Of a DNA stretch of 64,000 bases, positions 31,922-44,584 are shown one piece after another. Position 1 is the stretch's first letter. The number at the start of each line of letters is the position of its first letter. Origin of the DNA: Elephas maximus indicus (Eukaryota > Chordata > Mammalia > Proboscidea > Elephantidae); the NCBI RefSeq assembly GCF_024166365.1, contig NC_064832.1, positions 41,320,249 through 41,384,248 of the forward strand. Reading direction: 5' to 3'. The notes beneath the pieces are model-generated. The model was given only the letters and a program-made list of their open reading frames with translations, searched no databases and was not told the DNA's origin. The translations under genes and the position numbers were made by a program.

Positions 31922-32409
31922 TGTAATGGTTAATGTTATGTATCAACTTGGCTAGGCCATGATTCTCAGTATTATATAATTATCGGCCATTTTGTGATCT
32001 GATGTAAAGTAAGTTTCCTTGGTGGTGTGGCTTGCATCCAATATATATGGATGTTTTAGCAAAGCTCTCTCTCTCTCTCTTTCTCTTGATCTCGCATCCA
32101 ACTCATCATCTGACTCTGTTTCTTGGGATGTGATCTAGCAGCCAGCCACCTGACCTGGAGATTTTAGGATATGCCATCTCACACAGCCTTGTGAGCTAGC
32201 AGCCTATGGTCTGACCTGATGATTTTGGGTTTGTTAGCCTCTGTGACCACTTGAGTCAGGAGTCTCCAGGGTGATACATAATATGAAGATTTAGGACCTG
32301 CCAGCTTCCACAATTGTCAGCCATTTCATTGAAATGAATCTTTCTCTATACATATTTATATATATACACTTCACTGGTTTTGCTCCTCTAGAGAACCCAG
32401 CCTAAGATA
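31922..32409 (+). mobile_element. 5' LTR of an ERVL-type element (MLT2-like)
   Basis: It begins TGTAATGGTTAATGTTATG and ends at GAGAACCCAGCCTAAGATA. It is immediately followed by TGGTACCAG, which fits a tRNA-Leu primer-binding site as used by ERVL. A CT-rich run lies at about 32067-32088. Confidence 0.75.
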
Positions 32410-33950
32410 TTTGGTACCAGAACAGCAAAGTGTTGCTAAAATGTGGAAGTGGTTTTGGATTTGGGTAATACGTAGAGGCTGGAAGAGTTTTCAGGTACTT
32501 AATAGTAAAAGCATAGATTGCCTTGGAGAGACTGTTGGTATACTTATGGACGTCAAAGGGAATTTTGATAGGACTCAGAAAGAAGTGAAGAGAGCTATAG
32601 AGAAAGTCTCTATCATCTTAGAAAATACATACGGTGCCAGCAACAGAATGCTGCTAGAAATGGGGACCTTAAATGTGCTTCTGGAGAAGATTTAAAAGAA
32701 AAGTATAAACATATGATTGGACAGTGGAGGAAAGGCGATGCTGTTTAGGCATTGGCAAAGACCTTGTTTGAATTATGTTCAGTGTTTGGTGGAAGGTAAA
32801 ACTTGTAAGTGATGAACTTGTATAACTGTCTGATGAGATTTCTAAGCAAGATCTTAAAGGAGCTGTATGGTTTCTCCTTGCAGCTCATAGTAAAATGTGA
32901 GAGGGAAGAGATGGAATTAAAAATGAACTGTGAAAAATGAAAACAGCACTTAAAGATTTGAAAGATTCTTTTGTACAAACCAAGATCATTTGTCTTAGAA
33001 TGTGCACCAAGGACGTGGTTACACAATCCTTTGTTAAAGAGATTAAGCCTTAGACTGAAGGGGACAGAGAAAGAACAAAAGAAAAAGCACTGTCCTCTTA
33101 GAATTCTACAGGCAGAAAACAGGCCAAAGGAGCTGCACCTCTTGTCCTCCAAGAAAAGAAAAGGACCATCCCTGGAACAGTTTGGAGATCAGTAGAACTG
33201 TTGGAAGGACCACAGGAAGCAGGCCTGCAGCAGTTTAAAGGGTGGAGCCACAGTCTCCCATTTCTCAAGTGGTGGAGCCACAGCCTTCTAGGTTTCAGGG
33301 AATCAAATCTTTGCCAACTTGGTCTTGGAGTATGATGCTGCCATTATAGTGTTCCAGGGGGATGGAGCTGCCACCCAAAGCTGAGGGGCGGTGCTGCCAT
33401 GCCCAAGGAACAGATGAACGAGGTCTTCCTGGGCCAAGGGGTGGGGTCACCTTTCAAATGTGCTAGGAGAATGGGGCCACCCAAAGCCAAGGGAGCAAAG
33501 TTGGTGTTACAGTGGGTCTGGAAGGCAGAGCTGAAACTCAGGGCTGAGCGGGCCTCCATCCAGAATCCAGAGGATGCGGCTTACACCTAGAGTATGAAGG
33601 GCAGGGACATTGCTCAGATGGTCTCACAGAAAAGAGAATTATTTTCAAGCCTTGAGAGCTAATGTAATTTGTTCTACTGGATCCCTCCCTCCCTTCCCAT
33701 TTTGCTCATTTCTAATGGAAATATCTACCTTGTGCCTGTTCTAGCATTGCACCTTGAAAGCAGCTAACTTATAGATTTTGCAGGTTCACAGATGAAGGAC
33801 TATCGCCTCAGGAAGGAATATTCCTAAAGTCTCATCCATATTTGATTTAGATGGTTAAGAAAATGAGATTTCAGTCTTGAAGTTGATTTAAGATTTTGGG
33901 ATAAAGAGATGGGGTGAACGTGTTTTGCATGTGGCAAGGACTATGTAGAC
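32410..33950 (+). pseudogene. ERVL/MaLR internal region, decayed
   Basis: Starts with the primer-binding-like TGGTACCAG and a gag-leader-like GTTTTGGATTTGGGTAATACG. Farther on are GTGGAGCCACAG repeats and a TTGAGAGCTAATG...TGTTCTACTGG stretch, which recall internal sequence of MaLR elements. Only short frames survive (the longest is about 94 codons from 32411), and no pol motif is visible. It ends at an LTR of a different subtype. This is an old viral relic with no coding capacity. Confidence 0.65.
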
Positions 33951-34362
33951 TATTATGGATTGAATTGTGTCCCCCCAAAATACGCATTGTAAATCCTAAT
34001 CTCTATGCCTGTGGTTATAATTCCATATGGGAATGGATTATCTTTGTGATGTTAATGAGGCAGTATTAGCGTAGGGTGTATTTTGTGTCTACCTCTTTTG
34101 AGGTATAAAAGAGATTAAGCAAGCAAGTTAGGAAGCAGAGATGGGGGAAGAGAGAAGCCAAACCATATGACGATGGTCCAGGAGCAAAAACTCAAAAGAA
34201 ACAAGGGCTTTCCTCTAGAGTGGACAGAGAAAGTCTTCTGCTAGAGCCCACACCCTGAATTTGGACTTCTAGCCTCCTAAATTGTGAGAAAATAAATTTC
34301 TGTTTGTGAAAGCCACCCATTTGTGGTATTTCCTTCACAGCAGCCACTAGACACCTGTGACA
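33951..34362 (+). mobile_element. ERVL-type LTR between two internal regions
   Basis: TATGGATTGAATTGTGTCC near the start, AAATAAATTTCTGTTTGTG near the end as the polyadenylation region, and terminal CA at 34361-34362. It is followed by TGGTGCTGGGAGTGG, a good match to a tRNA-Leu primer-binding site. Confidence 0.8.
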
Positions 34363-34954
34363 GAATTTGGTGCTGGGAGTGGTTTTAGACGAACAAAATC
34401 ATAAGGATGAGTTTTCTGAATTGGTTCTTAAGTCTAGCTAGTCTTAAAGGCACTGGTGACCCTGCCTCCAGTTGTAAAGAGGGCACAGCTAGTCCATGAT
34501 GTGAAGTGGCAATAGAAATATGCAATATATCACCATTACTGGATCAAATATTTATGAGACAGTGCTGCAGGTCATTACATATTTGATACTTTTCCACACC
34601 CACAATATTATCAGAATGAGAAGTATGAGGAAATTGGTTTGTTGGTCTTGCTTTCACTAGACACAGTGGTGAAAGAAAGGGACGAGCTCAAAGCTTCAGA
34701 TTCACAGCTCAAGCATTACCTACAAGATCTGAAAATTGCTGCTTGTGCCCTGAAAGAAAGCCTTATTTCTTGTAGTAATGGAGCTGATATTGCAAAAAAC
34801 TAAACCCAGAGTTTTATTGTAGAAGTGGGTGAATTACAATGCCAGTTGAATTTCCAACCTCAAATGGTGTCTGAAGTTCAAGTGAGGCCAGTGACTGGGA
34901 AGAAAAGGAATCCTAAAACCTGGGATGGAGACATATGGGCAGATAATCAGGAAG

Positions 34955-35016
34955 GTATAGGGTCACTGTGATTCAAAATTGACTTGAAGTCAACAGATTT
35001 GGTTTGGTTTGGGGAC
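34955..35016 (+). repeat. AfroSINE tail fragment
   Basis: GGGTCACTGTGATTCAAAAT and GATTTGGTTTGGTTTGGGG resemble only the last 60 bp of a SINE. Confidence 0.5.
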
Positions 35017-35700
35017 ATTGAGGCCCTAAATTCCATTGAATCACTCCTGCCAACAGAACCAGCCCTCTTACTCCCATCTGAAGAGATTACTCTATCTTTG
35101 CCTGCTGAGTCACCCTCCCCAGAAAAACCATTATCCCTTCCACCTCCATTTGATGAGAGTCCCTGTCTGAGATATTGCCTGGGTCAGTGTCTGGGGCATT
35201 GCCTGAGGCAGATGTCTTACAAGACATTGTTAAATGTCCCCAGGACCCACCCCACCACACATTTTTGCTCCTAGACCTATAACTAGACTTATGTCCCAGT
35301 GAGCCCCAAGAGATGAAGTCCAAAGTGTGACCCAGGAGGAGGTATGCTATACTCCAAAATAACTGCTTGATTTTTCTAATGTATACAAACTGAAACCTGG
35401 GGAATATGTGTGGGATTGGCTATTAAGGGTTTGGAATAATGGTGCAAAGAACACGAAGTTGAATCATTCTGAGTTCATTGATACAGGTCCACTAAGTACA
35501 GATTCTTGATTCAAAATTACAAATTGAGAGGTTAGAAAAGTATCTAATGGCTTATTTGATTGATTCACTAAAGCATGGATTAAGCAGTGGCCTAAACTCA
35601 ATCAAATTGAAATACCAGACCTGCCTTGGCATGTTGTAGAGGAGGTATCCAAAGGCTTAGGGAAATTGGTATGTTCGAGTGAATTTATCATGTTGGACCC

Positions 35701-36213
35701 TGTCATGGATCAAATTGTGCCCCTCCAAAATATCTGTCAACTTAGCTAGGTCATGATTCCCAGTATTGTATGATTGTCCACCATTTTGTCATCTGATGTA
35801 ATTTCCTTATGTGTTGTAAATCCTATCACTATGATATAATGAGATGGATTAGTGGCAGTTATATTGATGAGATCTACGAGATTAGATAGTGTCTTAAGCC
35901 AATTTCTTTTGAGATACAAAAGACAGAAGCAAGCAGAGAGACATGGGGACCTCATACCACTAAGAATGCAGCACTGGGAGCACAGCACATCCTTTGGACC
36001 CCAGTCCCTGTGCCTGAGAAGCTCCTCGACCACAGAAAGATTGATGACAAGGACCTTCCTTCAGAGCCTGCAGAGAGAGAAAGCCTTCACCTGGAGCTGA
36101 TGCCCTGAATTCAGACTTGTAGCTGACCAGAATGTGAGAGAATAAATTTCTGTTTGTTAAAGCCATCTACTTGTGGTATTTCTCCTACAACAGCACTAGA
36201 TGACTAAGAGACA
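35701..36213 (+). mobile_element. ERVL-type solo LTR with perfect 5-bp TSD
   Basis: It runs from TGTCATGGATCAAATTGTG to ACTAAGAGACA. GACCC flanks it on both sides (35696-35700 and 36214-36218). It sits inside the older ERVL body and carries AATAAATTTCTG near its 3' end. Confidence 0.93.
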
Positions 36214-37727
36214 GACCCACAGACCCACACATGAAGTGCTCAGAAGACACACCTTTTACCACAATGGTGAGGAAAAGCTTTGTGAAGGGCACACCAGCAT
36301 CTTTGAAGACTGCCGTGATTGGTATTTTATAGAAGTCATATTTGACAGTGGGAACTGCCCTAACTCTAACACCTAACATAGGAGCTGATTGGATGCCTTG
36401 GTGAAAGGACCAAGTAGCAGCACTTAACTGATGAAGACAAGGTGGTTGTTGTTACTGTATTGATAGCAGAGTCAAAACATTAATCAGAATTGTCTGACCC
36501 ACCTGGACTTATGGCATTGGCTACTTAGTCATGGTGTCCCTAGGAGTGAAATAGATGGGAAATCTACTAAATATTTGCTTGATTTGTACGACTAGAAGAA
36601 TTCCAGGTCAGGTGAATGGCAGTCTAACTTGAATCACCAGAATAGAAAGTCATGGCCTGTCAATCAATTCCCAGGCTTGAGACAATTTACAGACCCACTA
36701 CTCCTTGAATGAAGGGGAGCCCGTGTCCCACTGAGGACGGACCCCATTGCACTGCCAAAAATTTATACTGTTAGTCTTTCTCCCAGCCTTCCTCAAAGGG
36801 ATCTGCAGCCTTTTATGAGAGGGACTGTTCACTGGGGAAAAGGAAATAATCAGAGTTTTCAGGAGCACTGGACACTGGCTCTGAACTGACACTAACTCCA
36901 GGAGACCGAAAAAGTCACTGTGGCCCACTAGTCATAGTAGGGACATATGTAGGTCAGGTTATTAATGGATTCTTAGCTCAGTCCGTCTCACAGTGGGTCT
37001 AGTAGTTCCTCGAACCCATTTTGTAGTGACTTCCTCAGTTCCAGAATGCATAATTGGAATAGATACACTCAGCAACTGGCAGAATCCCCACATTGGATCC
37101 CTGACATGTGGTATAAGGGCTATCATGGTAGGAAAAACCAAGTGGAAGCATTAGAACTGTCCCTACCTAGGAAAATAGTAAACCAAAAGCAATACTGCAT
37201 TCCTAGAGGGATTGCAGAGATTACTGCCATCAACAAGGACTTGAAGGATGTACGAGTGGGATTCCCACCACATCACTATTTAACTTGCCTATTTGGCCTG
37301 TGCAAAAAACAGATGGATCTTGGAGAATGACAATGGATTATCATAAACGAAAACAGGTGGTGACTCCAATTGCAGCTGCTGTTCCATGTATGGTTTCGTT
37401 TCTTGAGCAAACTAATACATCTTTTAGTACCTGGTATGTGGCTATTGATCTGGCCAATGCCTTTTTCTTGATTCTGGTTTCAAGAACAGCAGAAGCAGTT
37501 TGCCTTCAGCTGGCAAGGCCAGCAATACACTTTCACTGTTCTACATCAGAGGTATATCAACTCTTCAGCCCTATGTCACATTTTAGTCTGCAGAGACCTT
37601 AATCTTGCTTTCCCATAAGAAGTCACACTGATTCATTACACTGATGACATTGTGCTGATTGGACCTAGTAATAAAGGATCAATGACTCTTGACTTATTGG
37701 TAAGACACTTGGATACTAGGAGGCAAA

Positions 37728-37740
37728 GCCAAGATGGCAG
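37728..37740 (+). promoter_or_regulatory. YY1-like site at the L1-2 5' end
   Basis: GCCAAGATGGCAG, the same block as at the start of L1-1, about 10 nt from the presumed 5' end. Confidence 0.7.
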
Positions 37741-38993
37741 AATAGACAGAAGCTTCCAGTGAGCCCTCTTTACAACAAAGACCCAAAAGAACAAGTGAAA
37801 CAAGTATATTTGTGACAAGCTGGTAACTCTGAGCTTCAAAGGTAAGCTTAGAAAACGAACTGAGGGGCAGGGGGAGGAAGAGACTGTTCAGAAGCGGAGA
37901 GGAGTTACCTGACCTGAATCACATGGAGCCCTCAGGTACCATCCCTGGAGCTGTGGTAGTGGGCTGGCACTAGCGTTCGGCCACAGTTTCCTCAGGGAGA
38001 AGCAGCCAGCCACACAGGCTACTCACACCTCTGGAACCGGAGAAGAACAGTGCTTTCGCCAAAAGCTATGTACTTGTGTATATTTTAATGCGCCCTCCTC
38101 ACCCCCAAGCCGGCTTCAGAGGAGGCTGAATTCCCTGGGCCTGAGACAGGCACAGTTGAACACCTAGAGCCATATTCTCAGCCTTGGGGAAGGAAAAATT
38201 TGCAATTGGGGGAAAAGATAATTTGCTAGCTCCACTAACTGGGGGAGCTCAGGACAGAAGTGGCTCCTGTCCAGGCATAAACTATTTGTGGACCTGGAGC
38301 ACCTTTCCCCTCTGCGTGGACTTGTGTGGGTCTATTTCGGGAAAATAGGCCTTTGTTGGCAGACTCCAACCATTTCAGCTGTGCAGTGGAAAGGTGGGTG
38401 TTTGATGTCTGACATTGCTTTGCCTATTAAACAAGGTCCTCACCTACCCACATCAGGGACCTACGGACTGGTAGCTTTACTCAGGTCACCCAGCCACCCG
38501 CGATAGTGGTCCAAGGATAACTGGTACCTCCCAGTCCTTACAACCAAAAACTTTGGGTGCCCATGGTCTGTCTGCAGAACCCACCCACCTGCATGCTTTA
38601 GGGAACAGGAACGTGCTTTCCTCAGAGACACTCGGGGGTAATTTCTTAGCCCCTGCCTTGTTCAGAGTGTGGCTCCCTGCTGCAATCAGATACTGGTATA
38701 TATGCCAACCACCTCTTCCCCTCTAAGGCTGTAGGACAGAGCCTGTATCACACACTTGATGATCAGCTATCTGGAAACCTGAGCTGAACTCATACAAGAA
38801 AAGTGAATGCACTTGTAGACTGATATACCTGAAGACAGCTGTAGCCATCTGGGGACAGGACGTCAGAGCTCCAAAGGCAAAAATAATCAAGCTAGCTCAC
38901 TCAAGCAACCAACCAACCTGGGTATATTAAAACAAAACAAAGCAAGAAGCTACAACACAGTCAGCAAGCATAAAATAACACAATAACCTACAC

Positions 38994-39996
38994 ATGGCTC
39001 AGAGACAACAGATGGTATCAAGACACATAAAGAAACAGACCATGATCACCTCAATAAAGTCTCAAAACAAAGAATCCAGGGATCTTCTGGATGAAAGTGC
39101 ATTTCTGGAACTACCAGAGGCAGAATACAAAAGTTTAATATACAGAACCCTTTAAGACATCAGGAAGGAAATGAGGCAATACACAGAACAAGCCAAGGAA
39201 CACACAGATAAAGCAATTGAAGGAATTAGAAAGGTTATTCAGGAACATAATGAAAAGTTTAATAAGCTGGAAAAATCCATAGACAGGCATCAATCAGAAA
39301 TTCAGAAGATTAACAATAAAATTACAGAAGTAGACAACTCAACAGAAAGTCAGAGGAGCAGAAATGAGCAAGTAGAAGCCAGAATTTCTGAACTCGAAGA
39401 TAAATCACTTGGCACTGATACATTTGAAGAAAAATCAGATAAAAGCATTAAAAAAAAAAAAAAAAAAGAAGAAACCTTAAGAATCATGTGGGACTCTATC
39501 AAGAGAAATAACCTACGAGTGATTGGAGTACCAGAACAGGGAGGGATAACAGAAAATACAGAGAGAATAGTCGAAGATTTGCTGGCAGAAAGCATCCCTG
39601 ATATCGTGAAAGATGAGAAGATATCTATCCAAGATGCTCATCAAACTCCACATAAGGTAGATGTTAAAAGAAAGTCACCAAGACTTATTGTAATCAAACT
39701 TGCTGAAACCAAAGATAAAGATTGAATTATAAGAGCAGCGAGGGATAAATGAAAACTCACCTACAAAGGAGAGCCACTAAGAATAAGCTTGGACTACTTG
39801 GCAGAAACCATGCAGGCAAGAAGGCAATGGGATGACATACTTTAAAAAATGAAGGAAAAAAATGCCTGCCAAGAATCATATATCCAGCAAAACTGTCTCT
39901 TAAATATGAAGATGAAATTAAGATATTTCCAGATAAACAGAAGTTTAGGGAATTCATAAAAACCAAACCAAAACTACAAGAAATACTAAAGGGAGT
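38994..39996 (+). pseudogene. L1-2 ORF1 relic
   Basis: Starts at ATG 38994 (MAQRQQMVSRHIKKQ), the counterpart of the L1-1 start. A TAA at 39151-39153 cuts it before the coiled coil. The frame then runs 39171-39725 through the coiled coil, a poly-lysine run from an A16 tract at 39451-39466, and the RNA-recognition region (NLRVIGVPEQGG), and ends at a stop in DKD. The C-terminal domain continues in another phase to about 39996. The protein cannot be made whole. Confidence 0.9.
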
Positions 39997-40471
39997 CCTT
40001 TGGCTAGAAAATCAAAAATATCAGGAATCAAATCAAGCCTAGAACACTGGGCAGAGCAACCAGAAGTCAACCCAGACAGGGAAATAAAAAAAAAAGAAAC
40101 AAAGCAAGATTATTAAAAAAAAAGCTCCAAACAGGGTAACAGCGATGTTATTATATAAAAGAAGACAACATTAAAATAATAGAAGAGGGACTAAGAAAGG
40201 TAATCATACACCTTCCATATGGAGAGGAAGATATGGTGATACAAAAAGTTAGGTTTAAATTTAGAAAAATAGGGATAAATATTAAGGTAACCAAAAAGGA
40301 GACAAATTATCCTATTCATCAAAATAAAATACAAGAAAAAAATAGAGCATCAGCAGAAACAAAATCAACAACAAATATGAGTAAAGGACAATATATAATA
40401 TAATCTACTCAGCACATAAAATTAAGTGGGAAAAAGAAACTGTCAACAATACACAAAAAAAAGACATCAAA

Positions 40472-43400
40472 ATGATAGCACTAAATTCATACCTATCCAT
40501 AATTTCGCTGAATGCAAATGGACTAAATGCACCAATAAAGAGACAGAGATTGGCAGAATGGATGAAAAAACAAGATCCGTCTATATGCTGCCTACAAGAG
40601 ACACACCTTAGACTTAGAGACACAAACAAACTAAAACTCAAAGGATGGAAAAAATATATCAAGCAAAGAACAATCAAAAAAGAACAGGAGTGGCAATATT
40701 TATTTCTGACAAAATAGACTTTAAAGTTAAATCCATCATAAAGGATAAGGAAGGACACTATATAATGATTAAAGGGACAATACAACAAGAAGGTATAACC
40801 ATATTAAATATTTATGCACCCAATGACAGGGCTGCAAGAAACATAAAATAAACTCTTTCAGCATTGAAAAGTGAGATAGACAGCTCCATGATAATAGTAG
40901 GAAACTTCAACACACCACTTCAGTGAAGGACAGGACATCCAGAAAGAAGCTCAATAAAGACACAGAAGATCTAAATGCCACAGTGAACCAACTTGACCTC
41001 GTAGACATATACAGAACACTCCACCCAACAGCAGCCAAGTATACTTTCTTTTCTAGTGCACATGGAACCTTCTCTAGAATAGACCACATATTAGGTCATA
41101 AAGCAAGCCTTAGCAGAATCCAAAACATTGAAATATTACAAAGCATCTCCTCTGACCATAAGGCCATAAAAGTGGAAATCAGTAACAGGAAAAGCAGGGA
41201 AAAGAAATCAAACACTTGGAAACTGAAAAATGTCCTGCTCAAAAAAGACTGGATTTAGAAGACATTAAGGATGGAATAAAGAAATTCAGAGAATCCAATG
41301 AGAATTAAAACACTTCCTATCAGAACCTTTAGGGTATAGCAAAAGCGGTGCTCATAGGCCAATTTATATCAATAAATGCACACATCCAAAAAGAAGGGCC
41401 AAAATCAAAGACATTATCCCTACAACTTGAACAAATAGAAAGAGAGTAGCAAAAGAAACCCTCAGGCACCGGAAGAAAGCAAATAATAAAAATTAGAGCA
41501 GAACTAAATGAAATAGAAAACAGAAAAACAATTGAAAGAATTAACAAGTCCAAAAGCTGGTTTTTTGAAAAAATCAACAAAATTGATAAACCATTGGCCA
41601 AACTGACAAAAGAAAAACAGGAGAGGAACCAAATAACCCGAATAAGAAATGAGATGGGCGATATTACAACAGACCCAACTGAAATGAAAAGAATCATATC
41701 AGATTACTCTGAAAAATTATACTCTAACAAATCTGAAAGCCTAGAAGAAATGGATGAATTCCTAGAAACACACTACCTACCTAAACTAACACAAACAGAG
41801 GTAGAACAACTAAATAGACCCATAACAAAAGAAGAGATTGATAAGGTAATCAAAAAACTCCCAACAAAAAAAAGCCCTGGTCTGAAGGGCTTCACTGCAG
41901 AATTCTACCAAACTTCCAGAGAAGAGTTAACACCACTACTGCTAAAGGTATTACAGAGCATAGATAAGGGCAGAATACTACCAAACTCATTCTATGAAGC
42001 CAGCATATCCCTGATACCAAAACCAGGTAAAGACACCACAAGAAAAGAAAATTACAGCCCTATATCCCTTATGAATGTAGATGCAAAAATCCTCAACAAA
42101 ATTCTAGCCCATAGAATTCAACAACATATCAAAAAAAAAAAAAATTCACCATGACCAAGTGGGATTCATACCAGATATGCAGGGATGGTTCAATATTAGA
42201 AAAACAATTAATGTAATCCACCACATAAATAAAACAAAAGACAAGAATCACATGATCTTATCAATTGATGCAGAAAAGGCATTTGACAAAGTCCAACACA
42301 CATTCTTGAAAAAAACTCTCAGCAAAATAGGAATAGAAGGAAAATTCCTGAACATAATAAACGGCATTTATACAAAGCCAACAGCCAACATCACCCTAAA
42401 TGGAGAGAGCCTAAAAGCATTCCCACTGAGATCGGGAACCAGACAAGGATGCCCTTTATCACCGCTCTTATTCAACATTGTGTTGGAGGTCCTAAGCAGA
42501 GCAATTAGGCTAGATAAAGAAATAAATGGCACCCAGATTGGCAAGGAAGAAGTCAAAGTATCTCTATTTGCAGATGACATGATCTTATACACAGAAAACC
42601 TTAAAGAATCCTCAAGAAAACTACTGAAACTAATAGAAGAGTTCAGCAGAGTATTAGGATACAAGATAAATATATAAAAACCAGTTGGATTCCTTTACAC
42701 CAACAAAAAGAGCATTGAAGAGGAAATCACCAAATCAATGCCATTTACAGTAGCCCTCAAGAAGATAAAATACTTAGGAATAAATCTTACCAGAGATGTA
42801 AAAGACTTATACAAAGAAAACTACAATACACTTCTGCAAGAAACCAAAATAAACTTATGTAAGTGGAAAAACATAACTTGCTCATGGATAGGAAGACTTA
42901 ACATTATAAAAATATCTATTCTACCAAACGCAATCTATACATTTAATGCAATTCAGATCCAAATCCCAGTGATAACTCTTTAATGAGTTGGAGAAACAAA
43001 TCACCAACTTCATCTGGAAGGGAAAGAGGCCCCAGATAAGTAAGGCATTACTGAAAAAGAAGAACAAAGTGGGAGGCCTTTCTTTACCTGATTTTGGAAC
43101 CTATTATACCGCCACAGTAGTCAAGACAGCCTGGTACTGGTACAACAACAGGTACATAGACCAATGGAACAGAATTGAGAATACAGACAAATCCATCCAC
43201 ATATGAACAGTTGATATTTGACAAAGGACCCAAAACAGTTAAATGGGGAAAAGGAAGTCTTTTTAACAAATGGTGCTGGCATAACTGGATATCCATCTGC
43301 AAAAAAATGAAACAAGACCCATACCTCACTCCATGCACAAAAACGAGCTCAAAAGGGATCAAAGACCTAAATATAAAACCTAAAAGGATAAAGATCATGG

Positions 43401-44268
43401 AAGAAAAAATAGGGACAACATTAGAAGCCCTAATACATGGCATAAACAGTATATAAAACATTATTAAGAATGCAGAAGAAAAACTAGATAACTGGGAGCT
43501 CTTAAAAATCAAACACCTATGTTCATCCAAAGACTTCATTCACCAAAAGAGTAAAAAGACTACGTACGGACTGGGAAAAAAATTTTAACTATGACATTTC
43601 TGATCAGCACTTGATCTCTAAAATCTACATGATACTGCAAAAACTCAACTACAAAAAGACAAATAACCCAATTAAAAAATCGGCAAAAGATATGAATAGA
43701 CACTTCACTAAAGAAGACATTCAGGTAGCTAACAGACACATGAGGAAATGCTCATGATCATTAGCCAATAGACAAACGCAAATCAAAACTACAATGAGAT
43801 TTCATCTCACTCCAGCAAGTCTGGCATTAATCCAAAAAACACAAAATACTAAATGTTGGAGAGGCTGTGGAGAGATTGGAACACTTATACAGTGCTGGTG
43901 GGAATGTAAAATGGTACAACCATTTTGGAAATAGATTTGGCACTTCCTTAAAAAGCTAGAAGTAGAACTACCGTATGACCCAGCAATCCCACTCCTCGGA
44001 ATATATCCTAGAGCAATAAGAGCCTTTACACGAACAGATATATGCACACTCATGTTTATTGCAGCACTATTTATAATAGCAAAAAGATGGAAGTGACCAA
44101 CGTGCCCATCAATGGATGAATGGATAAATAAATTATGGTATATTCACACAATGGAATACTACGCATCGATAAAGAACAGTGAGGAATCTGTGAAACATTT
44201 CATAACATGGAGGAACCTGGAAGACATTATGCTGAGTGAAATTAGTTGCAAAAGGACAAATATTGTAT
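40472..44268 (+). pseudogene. L1-2 ORF2 relic
   Basis: Full-length endonuclease/reverse transcriptase copy with at least eight breaks. The frame starts at ATG 40472 (MIALNSYLSIISLNANGLN) and stops at 40715-40717. Further open pieces run 40645-40851, 40923-41258, 41594-42154, 42159-42677, 42738-42983, 42988-43206 and 43175-43456. Motif A (SIDAEKAFD, near 42270) and motif C (FADD, near 42568-42579) are intact here, unlike motif A of L1-1. A stop at 42675 ends the piece after the palm. The C-terminal cysteine motif remains visible near 43855-43910. The A run matching the L1-1 frameshift has six bases here. Confidence 0.93.
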
Positions 44269-44338
44269 AAGACCACTATTAAAAGAACTCAAGAAATAGT
44301 TTAAACAGAGAAGAAAACACTCTTTTGTGGTTACAAGA

Positions 44339-44360
44339 TGGGGGAGGGAGGGAGGGAGCG
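44339..44360 (+). other. G-rich tract in L1-2 3' UTR
   Basis: GGGGGAGGGAGGGAGGGAG keeps four adjacent G runs and matches the L1-1 tract in position. Confidence 0.75.
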
Positions 44361-44584
44361 TAGGAGAGAGGCATTCATTAATTAGACAGTAGATAGGAAC
44401 TACTTTAGGTGAAGGAAAAGACAACACGCAATACAGGGGAGGTCAGCACAACTGGACTAAACCAAAGCAAAAAACTTTCCTGAATAAACTGAATGCTTCA
44501 AAGGCCAGTGTAGCAAGGGCAGGGGTTTGGGGACCATGGTTTCAGGGGACATCTAAGTCAATTGGCATAATCTGTTTGGATACT

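Larger units (their letters stand above)
34363..37717 (+). pseudogene. ERVL internal region with protease and RT remnants
   Basis: This is a decayed endogenous retrovirus body read on the plus strand. After the primer-binding site comes gag-like sequence with many stops. At 36871-36879 the codons read DTG within an LDTGSEL context, the active-site motif of retroviral aspartic proteases. From about 37040 come reverse-transcriptase-like frames in two phases, and at 37637-37648 the codons read YTDD, a variant of the polymerase motif. The frames are interrupted by stops, frameshifts and a solo LTR (35701-36213). The body stops at the start of L1-2. I could not find its continuation beyond 44584, so RNase H, integrase and a 3' LTR are missing or too diverged. 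No envelope is seen, as usual for this class. Confidence 0.8.
37718..44575 (+). mobile_element. Full-length but decayed L1 (L1-2)
   Basis: About 6.9 kb on the plus strand: 5' UTR 37718-38993, ORF1 relic, a spacer of about 475 nt, ORF2 relic and a 3' UTR that stops early at about 44575. Compared with 24703-25750, some 650-700 bp of 3' UTR is missing. A 9-bp TTGGATACT occurs at 37709-37717 and 44576-44584 and may be the TSD. The first ~100 bp match L1-1. The rest of the 5' UTR does not, and it has no monomers. Confidence 0.92.

Noticed and set aside
32411..32695. 94-codon frame as a host gene
   Set aside because: It starts at the primer-binding site after an LTR and matches the leader/gag position of an ERVL-type relic.
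37046..37602. Reverse-transcriptase-like frames read as an active retroviral gene
   Set aside because: Short, phase-shifted pieces with stops and an altered polymerase motif. The element lacks a complete pol and a 3' LTR.
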